Assembly (NCBI GenBank): GCA_903877095.1
Contig: CAIRCP010000033.1
Span: forward strand, 1 to 36,589
DNA: 36,589 bases
Origin: an uncultured Actinomycetes bacterium
GTDB lineage: Bacteria; Actinomycetota; Actinomycetes; Mycobacteriales; Mycobacteriaceae
Direction of reading: 5' to 3'
Shown here: positions 11,801 through 18,799 of the stretch, piece by piece
Layout: each line of letters begins with the position of its first letter
How positions within the stretch are numbered: position 1 is the first letter of the stretch
The notes under the pieces: model-generated
What the model saw: only the letters and a program-made list of their open reading frames with translations
Database searches by the model: none
What the model was told of the DNA's origin: nothing
Made by a program: the position numbers and the translations under genes

Positions 11801-12845
11801 GATCGCCCGGTTCTGGATCAGCCGGGCGGAGTTCGACCAAGCCAAGAGCCGCTACGTGATTCGCGGGGTCATCGGACCCGACGAATTCCACTCCGGATAT
11901 CCCGACCGGCCGTACGACGGGGTCGACAACAACGCCTACACCAACGTCATGGCGGTGTGGGTGATCGTGCGGGCGCTGGACGCCTTGGACGCGCTGCCAC
12001 TGCGTGAGCGCCTCGATCTGATGGAGACCCTCGGCATCCGCGGCCGGGAACTGGACCTCTGGGATGAGGTGAGCCGGCTGATGTACGTGCCGTTCCACAA
12101 CTCGCCGGACCCGGGCCCCGGACCGGGTAGCGGTCCGACATCCGACTTGAGCATCATCAGCCAGTTCGAAGGTTACGACGACCTTTTGGAGTTGGACTGG
12201 AACGGTCTTCGCGAGCGGTACGGCAACATCGCGCGACTGGACCGGATCCTGGAGGCGGACAACGACAGCGTCAACCGGTACAAAGCCTCCAAACAGGCCG
12301 ACGTGCTGATGCTGTTCTATCTGCTCTCCGCCGACGAGTTGCGGGAGTTGTTCGCCCGGATGGGATACCGGTTCCTCCCCGAGCAGATCCCGGCCACCGT
12401 CAACTACTACGTGCACCGGACATCACACGGGTCGACGCTGTCCGGGGTGGTCCACGCCTGGGTGCTGGCGCGCGGCAACCGCGACCGGGCGATGCGCTAC
12501 TTCCAGCAGGTGCTGATGTCCGACGTGCTCGACATCCAGGGCGGGACGACGGCGGAGGGGATCCACATCGCCGCCATGGCGGGCAGCGTCGATCTGCTGC
12601 AGCGCTGCTTCACCGGCCTGGAGACCCGGGCCGACCGGCTGATCCTCAATCCGATGTGGCCGGAAAGCCTTGGCGCGCTTCGCATGCCGATCTACTACCG
12701 CGGTAACCGGATGCATCTGACCATCATCGGCCGCAGTGCCGAACTGAGCATCGACCCAGCCGATCGGCCGCCCGTCGAGATCGAGTGCCATGGCCGGATC
12801 GAGATCCTGACGCCCGGCACGTCACTGCGGTTCGGCCCGAATTAG
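8817..12845 (+). CDS. otsB1: Three-enzyme fusion: beta-phosphoglucomutase-like / trehalose-6-phosphate phosphatase / GH65 phosphorylase (OtsB1-like)
   Basis: This 1342-residue protein has three enzymes in a row. Residues 14-260 are a HAD phosphatase/mutase of the beta-phosphoglucomutase kind, with nucleophile Asp19 and acid Asp21 in FDLDGVIT and VEDSEAGV. Residues 286-520 are an OtsB-type trehalose-6-phosphate phosphatase, with FFDFDGTLSPIVEQ (Asp289, Asp291) and FLGDDLTDEDGFDAV. Residues 535-1325 are a glycoside hydrolase family 65 protein with the proposed acid Glu1023 in GVIGPDEFHSGYP and KQADVLMLFYLL. M. tuberculosis otsB1 (Rv2006, about 1327 residues) has the same order. The ATG at 8817 is chosen over upstream ATG-like starts because it gives the usual N-terminus. 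The GH65 specificity (trehalose, kojibiose or maltose) is not decidable. A likely combined job is recycling trehalose 6-phosphate to glucose and glucose 6-phosphate. Confidence 0.85.
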   Translation: MGSDRVRIDPRYIDAVLFDLDGVITGTAAIHQTVWTQMFDEYLGTRATSESENHGPFTAEDYRHFVDGKPRYDGVRDFLASRGVTLAWGSAADEPSAQTVCGLGNRKQQLFAAVIAGGVPVFESTVALVRRLRDAGVRVGVFSASRNCRTVLQRAGIDGLFEARVDGVVAEELGLPGKPDPAMLAEAAQRLEVRPGRTAVVEDSEAGVTAARAGGFSLVIGVDRTGEVDRTGETGVRLRECGADVVVGDLAEVQVRSIARRMSALPDALASFGQIAGVVSARRPAIFFDFDGTLSPIVEQPGAAALTPGADKALRSLAALYPVAVLSGRDLADIRDRVGIPGLWYAGSHGFEMVGPDGSYHSNETAAQAIPLLEQAAGELSVQLVQYPGVAVEHKRYAVAVHYRNAGAEAAATVTAAVHNVGNRLGLKVTSGRKVVELRPNIAWDKGKTLEWIVDQIAGEEPLLPIFLGDDLTDEDGFDAVLHDGVGIVVSHNEDGDRATGARFCLADPDHVREFIERLVQQCDIDRQMMSSPWSFTFGGYIPDQERLREALCAVGNGYRATRGCAPEADAGEFHYPGTYAAGVYNRLTDEVAGVQIENESLVNLPNWLSLKFRVNGGDWFDADSAELLSYRQNMDLRQAELTREFRFRDPAGRTTRVLQRRIAAMHLPHACALETTLWAEDWSGTVEFLSMIDGDVRNSGVERYRALSDDHLVATQTRELSTDSALLVCQTVQSRIPIAVAARTTVWRGEAPLAADIRFVDEPRRTGHDLVVHLDAGESVTVEKMAAIFTGRDHAIAEPGDAAARLLTGLGRYGELRDGHIREWAHLWERFDIAFDESPDALRVVRLHLLQLLQSVPNRAEDLDAGLPARGLHGEAYRGHIFWDELFAFPVLNLRSPASTHSLLQYRYRRLPEARRAAREAGYDGAMFPWQSGSDGREESQKLHLNPNSGRWNPDASARAHHIGIAVAHNVWQYYQVTGDLQYLVDYGAEMLAEIARFWISRAEFDQAKSRYVIRGVIGPDEFHSGYPDRPYDGVDNNAYTNVMAVWVIVRALDALDALPLRERLDLMETLGIRGRELDLWDEVSRLMYVPFHNSPDPGPGPGSGPTSDLSIISQFEGYDDLLELDWNGLRERYGNIARLDRILEADNDSVNRYKASKQADVLMLFYLLSADELRELFARMGYRFLPEQIPATVNYYVHRTSHGSTLSGVVHAWVLARGNRDRAMRYFQQVLMSDVLDIQGGTTAEGIHIAAMAGSVDLLQRCFTGLETRADRLILNPMWPESLGALRMPIYYRGNRMHLTIIGRSAELSIDPADRPPVEIECHGRIEILTPGTSLRFGPN
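9480..9515 (+). repeat. Two tandem 18-bp repeats inside the trehalose fusion gene
   Basis: The unit GTTGATCGCACCGGGGAG occurs twice head to tail and encodes VDRTGE-VDRTGE in the linker after the first HAD domain. Because the unit is a multiple of three the frame is kept. It looks like a recent slippage duplication. Confidence 0.85.
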
Positions 12846-13825
12846 CCGGCGATGAGCCAATCCGCCACGTCCAGCAGCGGCCGTCGCGGCGTGACCGGCA
12901 ACGGCTCGGCATTGACCGGCGCCCAGCCGAACCGCATCAGCATCTGCGGATAGCCGCTGGTGCCGAAGACGTCGGCGCGCACCGCGTCGCGGGTTGCGGG
13001 GATCTCCAGCGGCTCGGTCACCGGGCAGGTGGCCAGGCCCAGCGCGGTGGCCGAAAGCAGCACCAGGCTGGTGGCCTCACCGGCACGCAACCGGGCCAGG
13101 TCGTCGTCGCCCCGGGTGCCCAGCGCCACCACCACCCCGTTGTCGTCGAATGCCGGGCTCGATGCCGACTGGCGCAACGCGGGCCGGGCGAAGATCCGCC
13201 CGGTAACGGGTGCGCCCGGTTCGGGTTCGGGGGCGTTCTGGGCCGGCACGCCCGCCACCGACCCGTAGCGGCCACTCCAGGCTTTCAATTCGCGGACGTA
13301 GTCGAGGTTCTCCGAGTGCGTCGACGCCGCCTCGGCGATGATCTCGTTGAGCCGCGGCAACGGTTCGATCTGCCGCAGCATGACGCCGGCCCGGGCAGCC
13401 CGCGCGCCCATCAACGCGATATTCCCCCAGGGCACGGGCCAGGAACTGTATGCGCGACGGTCGGTGCGGCGCCGGCCGATCACCCCGGCCAGCAGCACCT
13501 CCAGCTCACCCGGCACCTGCGGGGACACGGTGATGGTCGCCAGGTGGTCGGGATCAGACGGGTCGGGAAACCGCTGAACCTTGGAGTTCCACCCCATCGC
13601 GGCCAGCGCGACAGTGCAGTGGTGCAGCGTGGCGCCGCAACTGATGAGCAGACCGCGCCGGTCAGGATCAGCGTGCGGCAAGTGCCGGCTCGGATCGGCC
13701 AACAGGGTCAGGCTGTCCGGACCGACCCTCCATCGCCAGGGCTGGGTGTTGTGCACCGACGGGGCCCGCGTCGCCAATGTCAGCGCCCTGCGCATGGTCC
13801 CGGTATCGGGCAAACCCAACGTCAC
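12842..13825 (-). CDS. acg: Acg-type nitroreductase-like protein (Rv2032/Rv3127 family)
   Basis: The 327-residue protein belongs to the Acg family, nitroreductase-fold dormancy proteins that in M. tuberculosis bind FMN tightly behind a lid and are proposed to store rather than use it. Supporting features are the N-terminal ATRAPSVHNTQPWRW, which matches the nitroreductase flavin-site opening (SxHNxQPW), and the repeated nitroreductase-like half with LVLLSATALGLATCPVTEP and a C-terminal MLMRFGWAP. The length fits Acg (331 residues). Its stop codon overlaps the stop of the convergent trehalose gene. Tandem DosR-like sites lie 59-94 bases upstream. The exact paralogue (acg, Rv3127 or Rv3131) cannot be fixed, so the symbol is tentative. 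Confidence 0.75.
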   Translation of the reverse strand: MTLGLPDTGTMRRALTLATRAPSVHNTQPWRWRVGPDSLTLLADPSRHLPHADPDRRGLLISCGATLHHCTVALAAMGWNSKVQRFPDPSDPDHLATITVSPQVPGELEVLLAGVIGRRRTDRRAYSSWPVPWGNIALMGARAARAGVMLRQIEPLPRLNEIIAEAASTHSENLDYVRELKAWSGRYGSVAGVPAQNAPEPEPGAPVTGRIFARPALRQSASSPAFDDNGVVVALGTRGDDDLARLRAGEATSLVLLSATALGLATCPVTEPLEIPATRDAVRADVFGTSGYPQMLMRFGWAPVNAEPLPVTPRRPLLDVADWLIAG

Positions 13826-13883
13826 TTGCCCACCGCCTCGGTCTCAGGGTGCCACTGTGACCGATCCCGGGCGCGCGGGAACA

Positions 13884-13919
13884 GGGAAATTAGTCCTCAG
13901 CCTCAGGGACTTCGGATAC
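13884..13919 (-). promoter_or_regulatory. Tandem DosR-like boxes upstream of acg
   Basis: Two sites are visible. GGGAAATTAGTCCT at 13884-13897 matches GGGACT-WW-AGTCCC at 11 of 14 positions. GGGACTTCGGATAC at 13906-13919 has one perfect half. Their centres are 22 bases apart, two turns of the helix, placing both on the same face. The acg promoter of M. tuberculosis is also known for multiple DosR sites. The nearer box is 59 bases from the acg start. Confidence 0.65.
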
Positions 13920-13941
13920 CTGAACGCCGAACTGCGCCCGG

Positions 13942-14646
13942 TTAGACCGGGTTGAACTCCGAGATCAGCCAGCGATCACCGTTCTTGACCAAAGTCACCA
14001 GTACCGTGCTGGTGGCCAGCGCCGGAGTGGGCCGCGCCTTGCTGGTAGTCACCTGGTTGACGAAAACGAGGACGTCGGCCTGGTCGGGATGCATCTCGGA
14101 GACCGCAGCCCGGGCGACGTTGGCTTCGGTTTTGACGCCCTTGTCCTTGGCCGCCGGGGTCACCACGTTCTTGGTGAAGTCGCTGTAATAGTCCAGGAAT
14201 TGGCCGGTCATATGCGACTTGGCGGTGGCCAGATCATTGTCGAGGCTCTCCGGTGAATAGGACAGCGCCGCCTCGATGCCCTCTTTCGCCGCAGCGATGA
14301 CCTGCTGCTGGGCCGCCTCGTTGGTGAGTTGGTCGGGCCGGAACAGCCACCAGTACACCGAGCCTGCGGCCACGGCGGATCCGAGCACCAGGCCCACCGC
14401 CGCGGCAACCAGGGTCACCCGGCGCCGGTCGTCCCGGGAAACCGCGGTTGTGGCGGCGGGCATCGCGGCCGCGCCGTCGACCGCGGGCGGCCCGGCCTCC
14501 AGGATCGCGGCATCGCCCTCCACGACCGGGGCATCGCCGTCCACGACAGGGGTACCGGAGTAAACGATGTCGGCGTCCACGCCAGTCTCGACTGCCGTCG
14601 CCGCCGCGTCCGGCTCCTCGACCGCTCCGGATGAGGTGATTGTCAT
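13942..14646 (-). CDS. Mce-associated-like membrane protein (234 residues)
   Basis: The protein has a long acidic, Ala/Val-rich cytoplasmic N-terminus (about 75 residues with repeated VVDGDAPVVEGDA-type phrases), then one transmembrane helix (about 85-107, VTLVAAAVGLVLGSAVAAG). The extracellular part is SnoaL/NTF2-like: AAKEGIEAALSYSPESLDNDL, GQFLDYY and a C-terminal W-LISEFNPV. This is the plan of Mce-associated (Mas/Omam) proteins, which stabilise Mce lipid importers. The ATG at 14646 overlaps the stop of the preceding gene as ATGA, so translation is coupled to it. No mceA-F or yrbE gene is in the window. It is less similar to its two neighbours of the same family than they are to each other. 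Confidence 0.7.
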   Translation of the reverse strand: MTITSSGAVEEPDAAATAVETGVDADIVYSGTPVVDGDAPVVEGDAAILEAGPPAVDGAAAMPAATTAVSRDDRRRVTLVAAAVGLVLGSAVAAGSVYWWLFRPDQLTNEAAQQQVIAAAKEGIEAALSYSPESLDNDLATAKSHMTGQFLDYYSDFTKNVVTPAAKDKGVKTEANVARAAVSEMHPDQADVLVFVNQVTTSKARPTPALATSTVLVTLVKNGDRWLISEFNPV

Positions 14647-15260
14647 GGCACGAACTCCACATCGGACATCTTGCACGTGTCCCCGTCCCGGGTCACCGTC
14701 ACACTCATGCGGAAGGGGCGGGCATCCTGCTTGGCGCCTTTGGCGTTGGTCACCAACGACGTGGCCGAGACGAGGACCCGCGCGCGGTCGCCGTCGACGG
14801 CGTCGAGTGCCGCGGCGTTGACCTGTCCGGTGGTGACCGCCTTGGATTCCTCAGCCGTCTTGACGAAATCGTCTGCGCTATGGCCGAAGTCGTCGTGGAA
14901 CTGCCCGGTCGACAAGTCCAGCACACGCTGCACGTCGCCGCGGGCGTGGTTGTAGTCGATCGACAGCAGCGCCACCACCCCGTCGCGGGCAGCGTCGACG
15001 AACCGGAGATTCTGCTCGCGCTGAGCCCCTGCCTTGGCGTGCTGCCACAGCATCAGCCCGGCCAGGGTCAGGGCTGCGCCGCTCACCAGTGCGGAGACGG
15101 CCAGCCCGACAGTCAGGGCGATCCACCGCCGACCGGGGGCCGATTCAGCGGCTTCGGCCGAGGCGAGTTCGACCTCCACATCGGCCACCGCCACATCGGC
15201 GTCGTCGGCGACAACGCCCGAGTGCTCGCCAGCCACCCCGTCGAACACCTCCTCCGGCAC
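14643..15260 (-). CDS. Mce-associated-like membrane protein (205 residues)
   Basis: The protein has an acidic N-terminal tail (about 45 residues), one membrane helix (ALTVGLAVSALVSGAALTLAG) and an extracellular domain. Within the domain are LLSIDYNHARGDVQRVLDLS, SADDFVKTAEESKAVTTGQV and the ending KMSDVEFVP. These stretches line up almost phrase by phrase with the protein encoded at 16221-16847 (LMSIDYTTAD.., KMSGVEFV), so the two are close paralogues. The start is uncertain. A GTG at 15260 gives a length equal to the paralogue (208) and leaves room for a promoter before the divergent gene; a GTG at 15314 would extend it by 18 residues. The stop overlaps the next start. Role in Mce transport is inferred from family. 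Confidence 0.7.
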   Translation of the reverse strand: MPEEVFDGVAGEHSGVVADDADVAVADVEVELASAEAAESAPGRRWIALTVGLAVSALVSGAALTLAGLMLWQHAKAGAQREQNLRFVDAARDGVVALLSIDYNHARGDVQRVLDLSTGQFHDDFGHSADDFVKTAEESKAVTTGQVNAAALDAVDGDRARVLVSATSLVTNAKGAKQDARPFRMSVTVTRDGDTCKMSDVEFVP

Positions 15261-15330
15261 CAAGCCCCCCTGATCGTAGACGTGACCGAACGCCCTTCTC
15301 CGGCCGCAGTTCACGTGACATGCTCAGACT

Positions 15331-15744
15331 ATGCGGCTCGTTCTCGCCCTCGCGCTCACGGCAGGCGCCGCCGGGGGCGTGGTTGCCGGTGCCGGCGGAG
15401 CAACCGCCGACGAGGCGGTGCTGCACGAGGTGACGTACACCGTGTACACCGACGCCCCGTTCCACGCCGACATCTACTACCGCGACGCCGAGCCGGTGAG
15501 CTTCGCCGATTACAGCCACGACCCGTATGTGTTCAGCCCGAAGGCCGAAGCCGACCTCGGACCCGGCGCACCCTGGGTGCTGACCGTCCGACTGGCCGAT
15601 CCGGGGCACTGGGCGATGGTGACCGCGACCAGCGGCCGGTCGCCCGATCCGCCGGGTTTCCACTGCACGCTGGCGATCGACGGGTCGGTCGTGGTGAGCA
15701 ATTCCGGCGGCAAAGGTGCGCTGTGCTCGCTGCGGACGTGGTGA
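15331..15744 (+). CDS. Small secreted protein, MmpS-like fold (137 residues)
   Basis: An N-terminal signal peptide (MRLVLALALTAGAAGG up to about residue 29, ending in ADE) is followed by a soluble domain of about 108 residues. That domain begins VTYTVYTDAPFHADIYYRD and ends with CTLAIDGSVVVSNSGGK..CSL. A V-Y-x-V start, a beta-rich body and two cysteines bracketing an ...DG.VV... strand resemble the periplasmic domain of MmpS proteins, which work with MmpL exporters in siderophore or lipid export. It lacks the usual MmpS membrane anchor and there is no mmpL nearby, so MmpS-like is a fold guess. It is divergent from the Mce-associated pair and convergent with the next gene. No clear Shine-Dalgarno is present. 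Confidence 0.55.
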   Translation: MRLVLALALTAGAAGGVVAGAGGATADEAVLHEVTYTVYTDAPFHADIYYRDAEPVSFADYSHDPYVFSPKAEADLGPGAPWVLTVRLADPGHWAMVTATSGRSPDPPGFHCTLAIDGSVVVSNSGGKGALCSLRTW

Positions 15745-15754
15745 GCGGCGGCCG

Positions 15755-16153
15755 TCAGGCGTCCCCGCGCACCCACACCGGCCGGTTGTTCTGGAACGAA
15801 CACGTCAGGAACAGCCCGTCGGGCGCCTGCGCCACGGAGTTCTCGTACCCGGCGCAATCGCCGTTGAGGTCTTTGACACCCGCCATCGGCGGCGACCGGA
15901 AGTAGCGCGGGTCATACCGGCGCGGCGAGCCGCAGAACACCAGCCGGCCCCACGACGTCGTGCCGAACACGAAGAACGACGTGTCCGAGCACGGCGCGCC
16001 CAGCACCACCCCGCCCGCGATGCCCGGGGCGCAGTAGGCGTCGTTGCATTCCTCGGGCGCCGTCGGCGTCGCGCCGGCGGGGCCGGCGGCAAGCAGCACG
16101 ACGACGGTGGCAGAACCCAGCGCCGCTAGGGTCGATCGGAAGGTCGATCGCAC
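15755..16153 (-). CDS. Secreted cysteine-rich hypothetical protein (132 residues)
   Basis: The start GTG at 16153 gives VRSTFRSTLAALGSATVVV and a signal peptide cleaved near AGATPTAP. The mature part, about 105 residues, has six cysteines (EECNDAYC, APC, VFC, GDC, TC) that could form three disulfides. It carries Tyr/Arg-rich phrases such as GSPRRYDPRYF and a C-terminus NRPVWVRGDA. Longer in-frame starts up to 16390 exist but would run into the upstream gene and bury the signal peptide. No characterised family is recognised. Proteins of this size and cysteine content are common in the mycobacterial secretome. It is convergent with the MmpS-like gene and divergent from 16221. Confidence 0.6.
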   Translation of the reverse strand: MRSTFRSTLAALGSATVVVLLAAGPAGATPTAPEECNDAYCAPGIAGGVVLGAPCSDTSFFVFGTTSWGRLVFCGSPRRYDPRYFRSPPMAGVKDLNGDCAGYENSVAQAPDGLFLTCSFQNNRPVWVRGDA

Positions 16154-16220
16154 TGATTTACTCTCGCATACGCCATCCGGTGCGGTCCGGCAGACGACGA
16201 AGGTGCGGGGAGGAGTATTC

Positions 16221-16847
16221 ATGGCAGCCAGCGATCCCGGGTCGAAGACGGTCTCCACCGACGACGGCGCACTCGCCCGTGCCGCCGACGAGGAGGCCGC
16301 GGCCGCTATCGGGGAGCCCACCGCGCCGACGCAGACGCCAGCCGCCCCGGCCCGATCGGTGCGCCTCCTGCCGGCCGTCGGACTCGGCATCGCCGGGGTC
16401 CTCGCGGCGGGATTATTGGGCCTGACCGGCTACCTGCTCTGGCAGCACAAGGCGATGGCCCACCAACGGCACAGCGCAGCCGAGTTCACCGCCGCCGCCC
16501 GGCAGGACGTCATCAACCTGATGTCCATCGACTACACCACCGCCGATGACAGCGTCAAGCGCGTGCTCGACGGCTCGACGGGTCGCTTCCGGACGAATTT
16601 CGCCGAGACCGCAGAGGATTTCGTCAAAGCGCTCAAGGACGAGAAGATCATCACCAAAGCCACCGTTAACGACGCCGCAGTCGAGTCGATGACGGGCGAT
16701 TCGGCGGTCGTCCTGGTGTCGGCCACCTCGCACCGGGAAGGCCCCCAGGCCCCGAAAGACCAGCAGCAGCCGCGGCTCTGGCGGATCGTGGTGAGCCTGG
16801 AGCGCGACGGCGACCAGATCAAGATGTCCGGCGTCGAGTTCGTCTGA
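16221..16847 (+). CDS. Mce-associated-like membrane protein (208 residues)
   Basis: A 56-residue acidic, Ala-rich cytoplasmic tail is followed by one transmembrane helix (LGIAGVLAAGLLGLTGYLLW). The extracellular domain contains AARQDVINLMSIDYTTADDS, TAEDFVKALKDEKIITKATV, VVLVSATS and a C-terminal KMSGVEFV. It is the close paralogue of the product of 14643-15260. The ATG at 16221 follows a clear GGGGAGGAG ribosome-binding site; upstream in-frame codons overlap the divergent secreted gene and are rejected. The next gene, an acetoacetyl-CoA synthetase, starts two bases after the stop, so the two are one transcript. Function in lipid import is inferred from the family. Confidence 0.7.
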   Translation: MAASDPGSKTVSTDDGALARAADEEAAAAIGEPTAPTQTPAAPARSVRLLPAVGLGIAGVLAAGLLGLTGYLLWQHKAMAHQRHSAAEFTAAARQDVINLMSIDYTTADDSVKRVLDGSTGRFRTNFAETAEDFVKALKDEKIITKATVNDAAVESMTGDSAVVLVSATSHREGPQAPKDQQQPRLWRIVVSLERDGDQIKMSGVEFV

Positions 16848-16849
16848 CC

Positions 16850-18775
16850 GTGGCCGCCGACGAAACCTCCTGGCGCCGGTTCGCCGCGGCGTCGGCCGGT
16901 CACGGCGCCCCGCCCGGCGACTACCCGGAGTTGTGGCAGTGGTCGGTGGACCACCCGGCGCGGTTCTGGCGCGCGGTCTGGGATTACTTCGACATCCCGG
17001 CGACCACCGGCCCCGGGCCGGGCGACGACGGCGTATTGGCTGACGCGACAATGCCGGGCGCACAATGGTTTCCGGGCGTCCGGCTCAACTACGTCGACCA
17101 GGTCTTGCGGCACGCCTCACAAGGGGGCGTCGCGATCGTCGGGATCGACGAGGACGGAACCCGCACCCAGGTCGACTGGGCACAGCTGCCCGGACGGGTC
17201 GGAGCGGTGGCCGCCGAACTACGCCGGCTCGGCGTGCGCCCCGGTGACGGCGTCGTCGCCTATCTCCCGGACATCGCCGAGGCGGTGGTGGCGTTCCTGG
17301 CCGCCGCCGCCGTCGGCGCGGTGTGGTCGTCCTGCGGCCAGGACTACGCCCCCGAGGGCGCCGCCGCGCGACTGGGCCAGTTGCAGCCCAAGGTCGTGTT
17401 CGGTTGCGGCGGTTACCGTTTCAACGGCCGGTGGGTGGACAAGCGCGATGACACCGCCGAACTTCTCAAGCTGTTGCCGGGCGAGCAGACCCTCCTCGCG
17501 CTCGACGATGATCCCTATCTATCGATCGTCGAGCAGCCGGTCGACCCGGAGGTCACCCCGGTGCCGTTCGACCACCCGCTGTGGGTGTTGTTCACCTCGG
17601 GCACCACCGGCCGCCCGAAAGGTATCGTGCACGGCCATGGCGGGGTGCTGCTGGAGCATTTGAAAGCCATTGTGCTGCATGCGGATCTGGGTCCGGGTGA
17701 CGTGTTCTTCTGGCACACGGCATTGAGTTGGATGATGTGGAACTTCCGGGCGAGCGGGCTGCTGTGCGGAGCCGAGGTCGTCGGCTACAGCGGTCACCCG
17801 ATGTTCCCCGACGCCGACCGGCTCTGGCAGCTGGTGGCCGACGAAGCCGTCACCTATTTCGGCACCAGCCCCGGCCAACTGCTGGCCTCCCGCAAGGCCG
17901 GCCTGCACCCGGGCGCGCAGCACGACCTGAGCCGGCAGCGCACGTTGGGCAGTACCGGATCACCGTTGCCGGCCGATCTGTTCGACTGGGTCAGCACCGA
18001 AGTCGGCGTCGAGGTGTCCTCGATCAGCGGCGGGACCGACGTGGTGACCGCGTTCGCCGGCGGCACCGCCGGGGTCCGGGCCCGCCGTGGCGAACTGGCC
18101 ACCCGCTATCTCGGCGTCGATTTGCACAGCTGGTCGCCGGAGCGTCAACCGCTGGTCGGCGAGGTCGGCGAGTTGGTGATCACCACGCCGATGCCGTCGA
18201 TGCCGATAGCCTTCTGGGATGACCCCGACGGATCACGTTACCGCGCAGCATATTTCGACCATCAATGGCTTGACGGGCCCGCGCCGGGCGTGTGGCGGCA
18301 CGGCGATTGGGTCACCGTGTCGGAGCGCGGATCGCTGGTGGTTCACGGCCGCAGCGACGCCACCCTCAACCGGCACGGCATCCGCATGGGTTCGGCCGAC
18401 ATCTACGAGGTCGTCGAAGGACTCGATGCGGTCACCGAGGCCTTCGTGGTGGGCGTCGACGGACCCGACGGCGCCTACTGGATGCCGTTGTTCGTCGTCC
18501 TGCCCGACGGCCACCACCTCGACGACGCCCTGACCGACACCATCCGCACGGCGATCCGGACCCGGCTGTCGCCCCGGCATGTGCCCGACGAGGTGATCGA
18601 GGCGCCGGGAATCCCGCACACCCGTACCGGCAAGAAGTTGGAGGTTCCGGTCACGGCGATCATGGCCGGGCACAGCGACGTGCCGCTGGACCCGCGCGCG
18701 GTCGACCGCCCCGACCTGATCGACTGGTACCGCGAGCAGGGCCGCGCGCATCGGGCGCTCGGATTCACCGTCTGA
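16850..18775 (+). CDS. Acetoacetyl-CoA synthetase (acetoacetate-CoA ligase)
   Basis: This 641-residue AMP-forming ligase activates acetoacetate to acetoacetyl-CoA using ATP, letting the cell use or recycle ketone bodies and branched carbon skeletons. Visible motifs are the N-terminal acetyl-CoA-synthetase lid (ETSWRRFAAASAG, YPELWQWSV), WFPGVRLNYVD, the adenylate core LFTSGTTGRPKGIVHGHGG (about 246-264) and HTALSWMMWNF. Further on come GSTGSPLP, SGGTD, GRSDATLNRHGIRMGSADIY and the catalytic lysine Lys595 in HTRTGKKLEVPV. NRHGIRMGSADIY together with W-x-M-W-N is typical of acetoacetyl- rather than acetyl-CoA synthetases. It starts with GTG two bases after a Mce-associated-like gene, hinting at a lipid or sterol catabolic context. 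Confidence 0.87.
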   Translation: MAADETSWRRFAAASAGHGAPPGDYPELWQWSVDHPARFWRAVWDYFDIPATTGPGPGDDGVLADATMPGAQWFPGVRLNYVDQVLRHASQGGVAIVGIDEDGTRTQVDWAQLPGRVGAVAAELRRLGVRPGDGVVAYLPDIAEAVVAFLAAAAVGAVWSSCGQDYAPEGAAARLGQLQPKVVFGCGGYRFNGRWVDKRDDTAELLKLLPGEQTLLALDDDPYLSIVEQPVDPEVTPVPFDHPLWVLFTSGTTGRPKGIVHGHGGVLLEHLKAIVLHADLGPGDVFFWHTALSWMMWNFRASGLLCGAEVVGYSGHPMFPDADRLWQLVADEAVTYFGTSPGQLLASRKAGLHPGAQHDLSRQRTLGSTGSPLPADLFDWVSTEVGVEVSSISGGTDVVTAFAGGTAGVRARRGELATRYLGVDLHSWSPERQPLVGEVGELVITTPMPSMPIAFWDDPDGSRYRAAYFDHQWLDGPAPGVWRHGDWVTVSERGSLVVHGRSDATLNRHGIRMGSADIYEVVEGLDAVTEAFVVGVDGPDGAYWMPLFVVLPDGHHLDDALTDTIRTAIRTRLSPRHVPDEVIEAPGIPHTRTGKKLEVPVTAIMAGHSDVPLDPRAVDRPDLIDWYREQGRAHRALGFTV

Positions 18776-18799
18776 GTCGTGCCGGAGTACGTTTCAGCC

